Of a stretch of 7,910 bases of DNA, positions 1 through 7,432 are shown in pieces. Each line of letters starts with the position of its first letter. The stretch's first letter is position 1. The stretch is from an uncultured Odoribacter sp. Lineage in GTDB: Bacteria; Bacteroidota; Bacteroidia; Bacteroidales; Marinifilaceae. The stretch is taken from assembly GCA_900548135.1 (NCBI GenBank), contig URJC01000109.1, positions 1 to 7,910 on the forward strand, given 5' to 3'. The notes beneath the pieces are model-generated. The model saw nothing but the letters and a program-made list of their open reading frames with translations. It was not told the DNA's origin and made no database searches. A program made the position numbers and the translations under genes.

Positions 1-542
1 AGGCTGAGGTTGATGCGTTGATGGGATTGATGGCTGATGCTATCGTTCGTGAAACGCCTGAACTCATGCGGCAAGGTGTGAGAATTAAAGTCATTGGCCA
101 TACAACGGATTTACCAGAAGGAGTTTGGCAGAAGATGAGCCAATTGATTCAGGATACTGCTCAAAATATGGGGGTAACCCTGATTTTAGCTCTAAGTTAT
201 GGAGCGCGATGGGAAATCTTGGAAGCTGTCAAGAAAATAGCAGTGGATTATAAAAGTGGAAAAATTGATGGGTTACAACAAATTACAGAAGATGTTTTTT
301 CCGGTTATCTGACTACTGCGACTATTCCGGAACCAGATTTACTGATACGTACGAGTGGGGAATGCCGGTTGAGCAATTTTTTGCTTTGGCAGTGTGCTTA
401 TACCGAATTTTATTTTATCGATAAATTTTGGCCTGATTTTGAAAAAGATGATTTATATTTGGCAATCCGTAATTTCCAATGCCGTGAGAGACGATTTGGA
501 ATGACGGGCGAACAGATAAAAGCAAATGAAATTGATAAGTGA
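1..542 (+). CDS. uppS: Undecaprenyl diphosphate synthase (isoprenyl transferase), 3' part only
   Basis: Condenses isopentenyl diphosphate units onto farnesyl diphosphate to give undecaprenyl diphosphate, the lipid carrier for peptidoglycan and surface glycans; it acts at the cytoplasmic membrane. The frame is open from the left edge (first whole codon at 3), so 179 residues plus the stop are present. The family is usually about 240-250 residues, so roughly the first 65-70, including the catalytic Asp and the GNGRWA-type motif, lie outside the window. Seen here are the core segment LALSYGARWEI, the substrate-binding signature RTSGECRLSNF (codons from 348), then LLWQCAYTEFYF, WPDF and the terminal RERRFG. 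These are diagnostic of cis-prenyltransferases. In-frame TTG and ATG codons at 18 and 21 are internal, since the coding homology continues upstream of them. It ends 39 bases before the bamA ATG, so the two are probably cotranscribed. Confidence 0.96.
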   Translation, partial: AEVDALMGLMADAIVRETPELMRQGVRIKVIGHTTDLPEGVWQKMSQLIQDTAQNMGVTLILALSYGARWEILEAVKKIAVDYKSGKIDGLQQITEDVFSGYLTTATIPEPDLLIRTSGECRLSNFLLWQCAYTEFYFIDKFWPDFEKDDLYLAIRNFQCRERRFGMTGEQIKANEIDK

Positions 543-581
543 ATAACTTTATAATGCAACTTGGTTGCTAAAAAAGAATAT

Positions 582-3131
582 ATGGTTAGAAAAGCGATTC
601 TTGGTATTTTTATTGTTTTGTTTTGTGTTTGCCGGCTTATGGCACAGTCGGCAGATACGATCAGCCAACCGGAAGTTTTTTATTCAAGCCCTAAAACTTA
701 TGTCATCGGGGGAATTGAGGTTGCAGGTATAGGTGAACAATATGATGCAGAAACCCTGATTCAATTGTCGGGATTGCATGTGGGAAGCGAGGTTAAAATT
801 CCCGGAGATGCCATTACAAAAGCGATTAAACGTTTATATGGACAAGGATTATTTTCGGATGTTTCTATCGCTGTCGATCGTTACGAAGGGAATAAGGTGT
901 TTTTGATTCTTAAAATGGCGGAACGTCATAAATTATCTAAGATTAACTATATCGGCCTGAAAAAATCAGAGGAAAATAAAATCAAAGAAAAGATAAATCC
1001 GTTACCTGGTACACAGGTGACGGATAATATGATTGCTAACCTGGAACGCATTGTTGAAAAATATTTTAAAGAAAAAGGATATTATAATATTGATGTTAAA
1101 GCTTTGCAACGTGATGATCCCGAACAGCCTAATTTTGTGATCCTGGATGTGAACATCGAGCGGAAAAGTAAGATTAAGATCAGTGAAATAGTCATTAATG
1201 GCAATCAGGAAATACGGGAAGGTAAGTTGAAAGCCGCCATGAAGAAAACAAAAGAGAAATCTTTGGTGAATTTCTTTAAATCGGCTAAATATATTGAGGC
1301 AAATTATGAAGAAGATAAGTATAATTTGCTGGATAAATACAACGAATTGGGATACCGGGACGCTTCTGTCCTGAGTGATAGTGTGGTGCAGGTTGCTCCT
1401 AACCGGGTAAAAATCTACATTGACGTGGAAGAAGGAAATAAATATTACTATAACGATATTACTTGGGTTGGAAATACCATTGTGGACGCAGTTACCTTGA
1501 ATGAGGCATTGAAAATTAAAAAGGGAGATGTCTATAATAAAAAGTACTTTGACAAGCGTTTGAAAGATGATGAGGAATCGGTGAGCAATACTTATTATTT
1601 GAACAATGGTTATTTGTTCTTCCGTTCTATGCCAGTGGAAACTGTGGTTGGTAAGGATTCTATTAATGTTGAGATTCGTATTTTTGAAGGTCCGCAGGCA
1701 ACCATTGACCGGGTGACGATTAAAGGAAATGACCGTACACATGAACATGTGATCCGGCGTGAATTATATACTTATCCCGGAGAATTGTTCAGTCGGGATG
1801 ATGTATTGCGAAGTGCCCGTGAATTGGCAAACCTGGGGCATTTTGATCCGGAGAAAATTGATCCCCGGCCTGTAAATCCTAATCAGGAAGCCGGAACTGT
1901 GGATATTGAATATAATGTAGCGGAACGGGCAAATGATAAAATTGAAATTTCAGGAGGTTGGGGAGCTGGTATGATTATCGGATCTGTGGGATTGACCTTT
2001 AATAACTTCTCTATTCGTAATATTTTCAATTGGGAATCTTACCGTCCGTTACCTCAGGGGGATGGACAGACATTGTCTTTGAAGGCACAGACGAATGGTA
2101 AGTACTATACTTCTTTTAGCGTATCTTTCCGTGAGCCCTGGTTGGGGGGAAAGAAACCCAATTCATTGAGTGTTTCTGCTTATTATTCCCGTCAGACTGG
2201 TTATTCCAGAAGTTATTATAATTCTTATTACGCTGGAAGTTCTTCTAAAGACCTGTATGATGATTCTCAGTTGATGACCACTTTTGGTATTAGTGCCGGA
2301 TTAGGACGACGGATTACATGGCCGGATGATTATTTTACAATGCTTACTGATATTTCGTACCAACGTTATACTTTGAAAAATTGGCCTTATTATATATTCA
2401 GTAACGGGCATTCTAATAATCTGGCTTTTTCTATACAGTTGAGAAGAAGTTCTATCAGTAATCCATTGTATACGATGTTTGGTTCTGATTTTACTTTAGG
2501 ATTGGCATTTACTCCTCCCTATTCCTGGTTTAATAATAAAGACTATGATAGTCCGAATATGAAAGATAAGGAAAAATACCGCTGGATTGAGTATCATAAA
2601 TGGAAATTCCAGGGTAAGGTATTTATGCCTTTGTATAAGAAACTGGTATTGTATGCCGGCGCACAATATGGATACTTAGGACACTATGATAAGAACAGAC
2701 GTTCTCCGTTTGAAGGTTTTGAAATGGGGGGTGACGGTATGTCCGGATATAGCTTGTATGGTCGGGAGTACATTGGTTTGAGAGGGTATGAAAACGGTTC
2801 ATTGACCAATGCTGGCTCTAGTTTCCTGGCTCCTAATGCTTCAGATGCTAGTCTGTATTCTAAGTTGACAATGGAAGTTCGTTATCCGATTTCCTTGGCG
2901 CAGTCGGCCACTATTTATGCTTTAGCATTCATGGAGGCAGGCAATTCCTGGTATGAATTGAAGGATTTTGAGCCTTTCAATCTGTACCGTTCTGCTGGTG
3001 TTGGTTTGCGTGTGTTCCTGCCCATGTTCGGATTGCTTGGTATTGACTGGGGATATGGATTTGATAATGTTCCGGGACGCTCGGGGGCTGCTGGTTCGCA
3101 GATTCACTTTGTATTAGGACAGGAATTTTGA
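582..3131 (+). CDS. bamA: Outer membrane protein assembly factor BamA (Omp85 family)
   Basis: Central subunit of the BAM machinery, which folds and inserts beta-barrel proteins into the outer membrane. The ATG at 582 gives 849 residues and a clean signal peptide: a basic N-terminus (MVRK), a hydrophobic core, and likely cleavage after Ala21 (LMA/QS). An in-frame TTG at 561 would add seven polar residues before it and is less likely. Five POTRA domains follow at roughly 38-115, 116-195, 196-285, 286-371 and 372-452, each with the strand-turn pattern such as INYIGL, IVINGN and VTIKGN. The barrel runs from about 455 to the end. It contains the conserved FREPWLGG (around 517) and the Omp85 loop-6 motif LRGY (733-736), and it finishes with an aromatic-terminated strand (FVLGQEF), the expected BAM sorting signal. 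No frameshift is seen. uppS lies upstream and skp-type genes downstream, the chaperone that feeds BamA substrates. Confidence 0.97.
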   Translation: MVRKAILGIFIVLFCVCRLMAQSADTISQPEVFYSSPKTYVIGGIEVAGIGEQYDAETLIQLSGLHVGSEVKIPGDAITKAIKRLYGQGLFSDVSIAVDRYEGNKVFLILKMAERHKLSKINYIGLKKSEENKIKEKINPLPGTQVTDNMIANLERIVEKYFKEKGYYNIDVKALQRDDPEQPNFVILDVNIERKSKIKISEIVINGNQEIREGKLKAAMKKTKEKSLVNFFKSAKYIEANYEEDKYNLLDKYNELGYRDASVLSDSVVQVAPNRVKIYIDVEEGNKYYYNDITWVGNTIVDAVTLNEALKIKKGDVYNKKYFDKRLKDDEESVSNTYYLNNGYLFFRSMPVETVVGKDSINVEIRIFEGPQATIDRVTIKGNDRTHEHVIRRELYTYPGELFSRDDVLRSARELANLGHFDPEKIDPRPVNPNQEAGTVDIEYNVAERANDKIEISGGWGAGMIIGSVGLTFNNFSIRNIFNWESYRPLPQGDGQTLSLKAQTNGKYYTSFSVSFREPWLGGKKPNSLSVSAYYSRQTGYSRSYYNSYYAGSSSKDLYDDSQLMTTFGISAGLGRRITWPDDYFTMLTDISYQRYTLKNWPYYIFSNGHSNNLAFSIQLRRSSISNPLYTMFGSDFTLGLAFTPPYSWFNNKDYDSPNMKDKEKYRWIEYHKWKFQGKVFMPLYKKLVLYAGAQYGYLGHYDKNRRSPFEGFEMGGDGMSGYSLYGREYIGLRGYENGSLTNAGSSFLAPNASDASLYSKLTMEVRYPISLAQSATIYALAFMEAGNSWYELKDFEPFNLYRSAGVGLRVFLPMFGLLGIDWGYGFDNVPGRSGAAGSQIHFVLGQEF

Positions 3132-3178
3132 TAATAGTGTTTAAGGAAAGGTAATAAATATCATTTTCGGATCTCTAT

Positions 3179-3197
3179 TTTCAATTTCCAATTGAAA
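3179..3197. repeat. Perfect 8-bp inverted repeat with 3-base loop after bamA
   Basis: TTTCAATT (3179-3186), loop TCC, AATTGAAA (3190-3197). It sits 47 bases after the bamA stop and overlaps the former start of the decayed chaperone gene. The stem is AT-rich and no T-run follows, so it is not a convincing terminator. It may be a weak hairpin in the mRNA, or chance in AT-rich DNA. Confidence 0.35.
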
Positions 3198-3515
3198 TGC
3201 AGATTTATTTTATTAATTTTGTACTGTTTGCTCGGAGGAGCTGTTGCACAGAGTGGAATGCGTTTTGCTTTTGTTAATATGGAATATATTATTGAATAGT
3301 ATTCCGGACTATACGAAAGTGCAGGTTGAATTGAATAAGTATTCCCGGATATTGATGCGGTATATGGAGAGATAGCCTGATATACAGGGTAAATATTTGG
3401 AATGATTATTGATGTTTCGGCAGATAATTCGGTGATTGCATTTGATCTTAAGTTGGATAAAAGTAATCTGGTGCTGCGGAAATTAGGTTATACAGTGAAA
3501 AAACAAGAAGAATGA
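3192..3515 (+). pseudogene. Decayed Skp/OmpH-family periplasmic chaperone gene (first of a former tandem pair)
   Basis: This stretch between bamA and the intact skp has no long ORF, but reads as a broken OmpH-family gene when frames are switched. From 3192 (TTG, perhaps a former ATG) there is a signal peptide ending GGAVAQ, then MRFAFVNMEYIIE and a TAG at 3297. The start of the mature protein is typical of the family (compare KLGHIETQKLI in the intact neighbour). Dropping one T there restores SIPDYTKVQVELNKYS from 3298. The frame then returns, giving PDIDAVYGEIA up to a TGA at 3378 and a TAA at 3390. From 3402 the family C-terminus is recovered: MIIDVSADNSVIAF, then LVLRKLGY, ending at a TGA at 3513. 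About 108 codons remain against about 165-170 for a whole gene, so much of the central coiled coil is deleted. The assignment is by motif recognition; the family is fairly clear, the exact mutations are inferred. Confidence 0.85.
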
Positions 3516-3594
3516 CAGTTTATTTTCCGATGTCCATTCCCCAGGGAAAACAGGAAGATAGATTTTAATTATTGAATAAACAAAACCAAAAGTT

Positions 3595-4107
3595 ATGAAG
3601 AATACAATTAAATTGATTGTGGTTGTAGCATTTACTTTGGCTGCAATGAGCGTTTCTGCACAAGTGAAATTGGGACATATTGAAACCCAGAAATTAATTC
3701 AGGCTATGCCGGAATGGAATGCTGCCCAGAAAACCATGGAGACAAAGCAAAATGACATTGAGACTGAATTAACGAAAATGAAAGAAGATTATCAAACGAA
3801 AGTCGCTGACTATAGTAAGAATGCAAAAACATATTCAGATGTAGTTCGTGCTACCAAAGAACAGGAATTGCAGGATATGCAACAACGGATCATTCGTTTT
3901 CAGGAAATAGCTGTAGATAATCTGGATAAAGAACAAAAATCTTTGATGCAGCCAATTATTGATAAAGCAATGAATGCGATTAAAGCTGTCGGTAAAGAAA
4001 ACGGTTTCACTTATATCTATGATATGAATGGGGGAGCAATCCTTTATGCTGCTGATAATACAGAGGATGTGTTGCCATTGGTAAAGAAAAAATTGGGACT
4101 CCAATAA
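3595..4107 (+). CDS. skp: Skp/OmpH-family periplasmic chaperone
   Basis: Predicted periplasmic holdase that binds unfolded outer-membrane proteins leaving the Sec channel and hands them to the BAM complex. The product is 170 residues, normal for the family. It has a signal peptide (MKNTIK, a hydrophobic stretch, then likely cleavage at VSA/Q after residue 22). Next comes the short first strand VKLGHIETQKLIQAMPEW, which in Skp builds the trimer body. A long charged, Lys/Glu/Gln-rich helical segment at about 40-125 should form the coiled-coil tentacles. The C-terminus (YIYDMNGGAILYAADNTEDV, then LVKKKLGLQ) returns to the body domain. The ATG at 3595 is preceded by an A-rich stretch without a Shine-Dalgarno, as is common in this phylum. 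It lies downstream of bamA and a dead paralogue and is followed by a strong terminator, so it probably ends the uppS-bamA operon. The symbol is by family and context. Confidence 0.93.
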   Translation: MKNTIKLIVVVAFTLAAMSVSAQVKLGHIETQKLIQAMPEWNAAQKTMETKQNDIETELTKMKEDYQTKVADYSKNAKTYSDVVRATKEQELQDMQQRIIRFQEIAVDNLDKEQKSLMQPIIDKAMNAIKAVGKENGFTYIYDMNGGAILYAADNTEDVLPLVKKKLGLQ

Positions 4108-4126
4108 TAGTTTTTTAAATAGGAAG

Positions 4127-4155
4127 TAGCCGCCTTTGTGGGCGGCTATTTTTTT
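4127..4155 (+). terminator. Rho-independent terminator after skp
   Basis: An 8-bp perfect GC-rich stem TAGCCGCC (4127-4134) / GGCGGCTA (4141-4148) has a six-base loop TTTGTG and is followed directly by seven T residues (4149-4155). It lies 20 bases after the skp stop codon. It should end the envelope transcript and separate it from murI. Confidence 0.93.
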
Positions 4156-4205
4156 GACTGTAAATGAGTGGAAGGAAAAGGATTGAAGGGATTTTTAATT
4201 CTTAA

Positions 4206-4241
4206 TTGTAATATCATAACGGGAAATTTGCGATATTGCAA
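4206..4241. repeat. Imperfect 10-bp inverted repeat in the murI leader
   Basis: TTGTAATATC (4206-4215) pairs with GATATTGCAA (4232-4241), with a single G-T mismatch and a 16-base spacer. It ends 40 bases before the likely murI start. The spacer carries GAAATTTG (4223-4230), one base off the Bacteroidota TAnnTTTG -7 element. The repeat could therefore be an operator around a promoter or a leader hairpin. The pairing is seen; the function is inference. Confidence 0.4.
4223..4230 (+). promoter_or_regulatory. Weak candidate -7 element for murI
   Basis: GAAATTTG matches seven of eight positions of the Bacteroidota sigma-ABfr -7 element TAnnTTTG. It lies 51 bases before the ATG at 4282, downstream of a terminator where a new promoter is expected. 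No good -33 TTTG is seen at the usual 19-21 base spacing, so the call is weak. Confidence 0.25.
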
Positions 4242-4281
4242 CACAAAGTATGCAGGTACAACTGATTAATTGAAAAAGAAT

Positions 4282-5106
4282 ATGACAGAGAATATTGGCG
4301 TTTTTGATTCTGGTTATGGTGGTTTATCCATTCTAAAGGAGATTGTGAAAGTATTGCCGCAATATAATTATATTTATTTAGGAGATAATGCAAGGGCTCC
4401 TTATGGGACTCGTTCTTTTGAGGTAGTATATCATTATACGAAAGAAGCTGTACAGAAACTTTTTGATTTGAACTGTCGGTTAGTCATTTTGGCCTGTAAT
4501 ACGGCTTCAGCAAAAGCATTGAGGACGATACAACAGTTGGATTTACCGGTAATGGCTCCGGAAAAACGTGTTTTAGGAGTCATTCGTCCAAGTGTAGAGG
4601 CTTTGGCTGGGTATTCTTCGAATGGACATATTGGCATTTTGGCCACCCGGGGTACAGTTGCTTCCTGCTCTTATCCGCTGGAGGTTGAAAAGTGGTATGG
4701 AAAAGATCGGTACCATATTACTCAACTTGCTTGTCCGATGTGGGTACCTCTGGTGGAAAATAATGAATTTGAGAGCGAAGGAGCTGCTTATTTTGTTAAA
4801 AAAGATATTGTAAAATTATTTGCAATAGATCCTGCTATTGATACGATTGTATTAGGATGTACCCACTATCCTTTGTTAAAGCCTATGATTGACCGTTTTG
4901 TACCGAAGCAGGTAAGTATTATCAGTCAGGGGCATATTGTCGCTGATAGTCTGGCTGATTATTTACGACGGCATCCCGAGATGGAGGTACATTTGGGCCG
5001 TGGGGAAAATATTACTTATTATACAACAGATAAAGCTGAGTTATTTGAGCGTATGGCAGGTATATTTATGGGGAAAGAAATTAAATCGGAAAGCATTGTG
5101 ATGTAA
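4282..5106 (+). CDS. murI: Glutamate racemase
   Basis: Interconverts L- and D-glutamate in the cytoplasm, supplying the D-Glu of the peptidoglycan stem peptide. With ATG 4282 the product has 274 residues, the normal family length. An in-frame TTG at 4270 would add only MKKN; I prefer the ATG because the conserved part begins almost at once (IGVFDSGYGG). The catalytic features are all visible: Asp9-Ser10 in FDSG, the substrate loop GDNARAPYG (34-42), the first catalytic cysteine Cys72 in ACNTAS, and the second, Cys193, in LGCTHYPLL. This is a cofactor-independent two-cysteine racemase with no lost residues. The gene follows the skp terminator, so it is probably transcribed separately from the bamA unit, although the grouping bamA-skp-skp-murI is typical of Bacteroidales. 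Confidence 0.96.
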   Translation: MTENIGVFDSGYGGLSILKEIVKVLPQYNYIYLGDNARAPYGTRSFEVVYHYTKEAVQKLFDLNCRLVILACNTASAKALRTIQQLDLPVMAPEKRVLGVIRPSVEALAGYSSNGHIGILATRGTVASCSYPLEVEKWYGKDRYHITQLACPMWVPLVENNEFESEGAAYFVKKDIVKLFAIDPAIDTIVLGCTHYPLLKPMIDRFVPKQVSIISQGHIVADSLADYLRRHPEMEVHLGRGENITYYTTDKAELFERMAGIFMGKEIKSESIVM

Positions 5107-5119
5107 TTTGTGACCTGCA

Positions 5120-5152
5120 ATTAACAATGAACCGTTTCCAGGTATTGTTAAT
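5120..5152. repeat. Perfect 9-bp inverted repeat between murI and rel
   Basis: ATTAACAAT (5120-5128) and ATTGTTAAT (5144-5152) are exact reverse complements with a 15-base spacer. Inside it, ACC (5131-5133) and GGT (5141-5143) can extend the stem past a two-base bulge. It starts 13 bases after the murI stop and is followed by CATTATTTG, a poor T-tract. It could be a weak murI terminator or a regulatory palindrome upstream of the rel promoter. Confidence 0.5.
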
Positions 5153-5189
5153 CATTATTTGTACGTCATTCATTATTAAATATTTTTTA

Positions 5190-5197
5190 TATCTTTG
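5190..5197 (+). promoter_or_regulatory. Candidate Bacteroidota -7 promoter element for rel
   Basis: TATCTTTG is an exact match to the TAnnTTTG -7 element of Bacteroidota housekeeping promoters. It sits 49 bases before the rel ATG, so transcription would start near 5204 with a leader of about 40 bases. The nearest upstream TTTG (5158-5161) leaves a 28-base gap, longer than the usual 19-21, so the -33 part is not supported. Confidence 0.5.
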
Positions 5198-5246
5198 GAC
5201 AGAGTAAAGATGTTATTTATAATGCAGTTACGCTGCGGAATAATTT

Positions 5247-7427
5247 ATGACAGAACAGGAACAGATAAAAGAAGCTTTTGATGATTTGCTGAAATCTTTG
5301 CGGAAAGACACTTCCAAGGAAAGCCGGCAAAAGATAAAAGAGGCTTTTGAGTTTGCTAACGAAGCGCATAAAGGGGTGAAACGGAGATCCGGAGAGCCTT
5401 ATATTATGCATCCTCTGGCAGTAGCAAAAATAGCCACAAAAGAAATTGGGTTAGGGACAACTTCCGTTATATCTGCGTTGTTGCATGATGTGGTTGAGGA
5501 TACAGATTATACAGTAGAGGATATTGCTAATCTTTTCGGACCGAAGGTGGCATCTATTGTGGATGGATTGACAAAGATCAGCGGGGGTATGGGGTCAGAT
5601 ACAAGCCAGCAGGCTGAAAGTTTCCGAAAAATGATCCTTACGTTGGCTGATGATGTGCGGGTGATCCTGATTAAGATTGCTGACCGATTGCATAATATGC
5701 GTACTCTGGCTTCTATGCCGGAGCATAAACAAGTGAAAATAGCCAGTGAAACCCTTTATATTTATGCTCCTTTAGCCCATCGAATGGGACTTCATGCTAT
5801 AAAAACTGAACTGGAGGATTTGAGCATGAAATACGAACATCCCGAAGAATATGAGGTGATTGATAAAAAAATAGAGGCCTATAAACGGCAATTCTCTGCC
5901 CTTTTTGAAGAATTTATCAAACCAATTCGGCAGAAATTAAGCGCCAACGGATATGAATATACCATAACTGCGCGGACGAAAAGTGTGTATTCGGTATGGC
6001 TAAAAATGCAAAGACGAAATATCAGTTTTGACGAGATTTTTGATTTGCTGGCTGTCCGTATTGTATTTAAGCCCAAGTTGGACCAGCCTGAAAAATGGCA
6101 GTGCTGGAATATTTATTCGCTGATTACTGATATTTATAGTCCGAAACCTGAGCGAATCCGGGATTGGGTAAGTGTACCCAAAGCGAATGGATATGAGGCT
6201 TTGCATCTGACAGTGATGGGACCGGAAGGGCAATGGTTTGAGGTACAAATCAGATCCGAACGAATGGATGAGGTAGCTGAAAAAGGCTTGGCAGCACATT
6301 GGAAATATAAAAATGAAGGCGAAAGTTCGGAATTGGATAAATGGCTGGCTGGTATCAAAGAGATACTGGATCAGCCGGATGCGACTGCTTTGGAATTTTT
6401 GGATGAATTCAAGCTGAATCTTTTTGCTAAGGAAATTCGTGTATTTACTCCGAAGGGATATATGAGAACCTTGCCCAAAGGGGCAACAGCTTTGGATTTT
6501 GCTTATGATATACATACCGAAATCGGGAATACTTGTATTGGAGCAAAGGTTAACCATAAGCTGGTTCCGATGAGCCATAAATTAGCTAGTGGAGACCAGG
6601 TGGAAGTGCTGACAAGTGATAAACAAAGCCCTCAGAAAGAATGGCTGGAATTTGTGGTGACTGCAAAAGCCCGTACTCATATTAATGCGGCTTTTAAAAA
6701 ATACCGGAAAGAGTTGATGCGTAAGGGAATTAATATTTATGAAGCTCTTGTAAAACAACTGCAATTACCTCCTACTTCCGAGACACTGAATAAAGTGTTG
6801 ACTAATTATGGGTTTACTAACAAGGATGATCTCTATGTAGAAATAGGAAAACAAACCATTACTACCGAAGATCTTGAAAAGATCCTGAAGAAAAAAGCAG
6901 AAAATAAATTTATCAAATACTGGAAACTGCAATTCTTATGGAGCGGTAAGGATGGGGAGGATAAGAAAAAAGAAAATGCCAATGTGGCTATCGATCCTAA
7001 TTCTGATTTTGTGATTGCCCCCTGTTGTAATCCAATTCCCGGAGATGATGTGGTTGGTATGAATATTGCTGGTACGAAGGTGACCGTACATAAGCGTTCT
7101 TGTCCTGAAGCGATACGCTTGATGGCAAGTTTCGGAGATAAGATTGTGCCTGTAAAATGGGTAAGTCATAAATTGATGTCTTTTCTGGCAGTTATTAAAC
7201 TGACGGGTATTGACAGACCAGGTATTGTTAGTGAGATTACCACTTTGATTGCGAAGGAAGAAAAGGTAAATATGCGTATGGTACATTTTGATACCCGGGA
7301 TGGTATTTTTGAAGGAATGATTCATCTCTATGTACACAATACTGACGATTTGAGCAATATTGTGACACGAATTTCGCAGTTACAAGGAGTGGAAACAGTG
7401 ATGCGTATGGAGGCAGAAGAAAAATAA
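5247..7427 (+). CDS. rel: Bifunctional (p)ppGpp synthetase/hydrolase, Rel/SpoT family
   Basis: Makes and degrades the alarmone (p)ppGpp, the signal of the stringent response; long RSH enzymes act in the cytoplasm and sense stalled ribosomes. The product is 726 residues, normal for a long RSH. The N-terminal HD hydrolase domain (about 25-180) keeps RRSGEPYIMHP (His55), LLHDVVED (His80, Asp81, Glu84, Asp85) and ADRLHNMRTL, so hydrolysis should be intact. The synthetase domain (about 230-355) has RTKSVYSVW, DLLAVRIVF, PKANGYEALH, EVQIR and AAHWKYK. Its charge motif reads RIRD (303-306), which is basic as in bifunctional enzymes and unlike the acidic ExDD of RelA. A TGS domain follows (about 396-457, EIRVFTPKG), then a helical and cysteine-containing region (CCNPIPGDD at 593-601 and a later HKRSCPE), and a C-terminal ACT domain (about 645-724, GIDRPGIVSEIT). 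Synthetase and hydrolase activity are inferred from the motifs. It is probably cotranscribed with the fur-like gene downstream. Confidence 0.96.
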   Translation: MTEQEQIKEAFDDLLKSLRKDTSKESRQKIKEAFEFANEAHKGVKRRSGEPYIMHPLAVAKIATKEIGLGTTSVISALLHDVVEDTDYTVEDIANLFGPKVASIVDGLTKISGGMGSDTSQQAESFRKMILTLADDVRVILIKIADRLHNMRTLASMPEHKQVKIASETLYIYAPLAHRMGLHAIKTELEDLSMKYEHPEEYEVIDKKIEAYKRQFSALFEEFIKPIRQKLSANGYEYTITARTKSVYSVWLKMQRRNISFDEIFDLLAVRIVFKPKLDQPEKWQCWNIYSLITDIYSPKPERIRDWVSVPKANGYEALHLTVMGPEGQWFEVQIRSERMDEVAEKGLAAHWKYKNEGESSELDKWLAGIKEILDQPDATALEFLDEFKLNLFAKEIRVFTPKGYMRTLPKGATALDFAYDIHTEIGNTCIGAKVNHKLVPMSHKLASGDQVEVLTSDKQSPQKEWLEFVVTAKARTHINAAFKKYRKELMRKGINIYEALVKQLQLPPTSETLNKVLTNYGFTNKDDLYVEIGKQTITTEDLEKILKKKAENKFIKYWKLQFLWSGKDGEDKKKENANVAIDPNSDFVIAPCCNPIPGDDVVGMNIAGTKVTVHKRSCPEAIRLMASFGDKIVPVKWVSHKLMSFLAVIKLTGIDRPGIVSEITTLIAKEEKVNMRMVHFDTRDGIFEGMIHLYVHNTDDLSNIVTRISQLQGVETVMRMEAEEK

Positions 7428-7432
7428 AAGTA

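Noticed and set aside
554..571. Five-codon ATG frame (MQLGC) just before bamA
   Set aside because: Too short to judge, and no attenuator-like structure nearby; most likely chance.
561..581. TTG 561 as the bamA start
   Set aside because: It would put seven mostly polar residues before a signal peptide that begins properly at ATG 582.
1002..1748. Long minus-strand open frame of 248 codons opposite bamA
   Set aside because: It lies wholly antisense to strongly supported POTRA-domain coding sequence, with low-complexity Ile/Phe/His-rich composition typical of a reverse-strand shadow and no recognisable domain.
3214..3221. TAATTTTG, an exact TAnnTTTG match with ATTG 19 bases upstream, as a possible promoter for skp
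   Set aside because: It lies inside the signal-peptide region of the decayed gene, over 370 bases from skp, and such T-rich matches are frequent by chance here; no other support.
6000..6578. Minus-strand open frame of 192 codons opposite rel
   Set aside because: Antisense to the conserved synthetase and TGS domains; no signal of its own.
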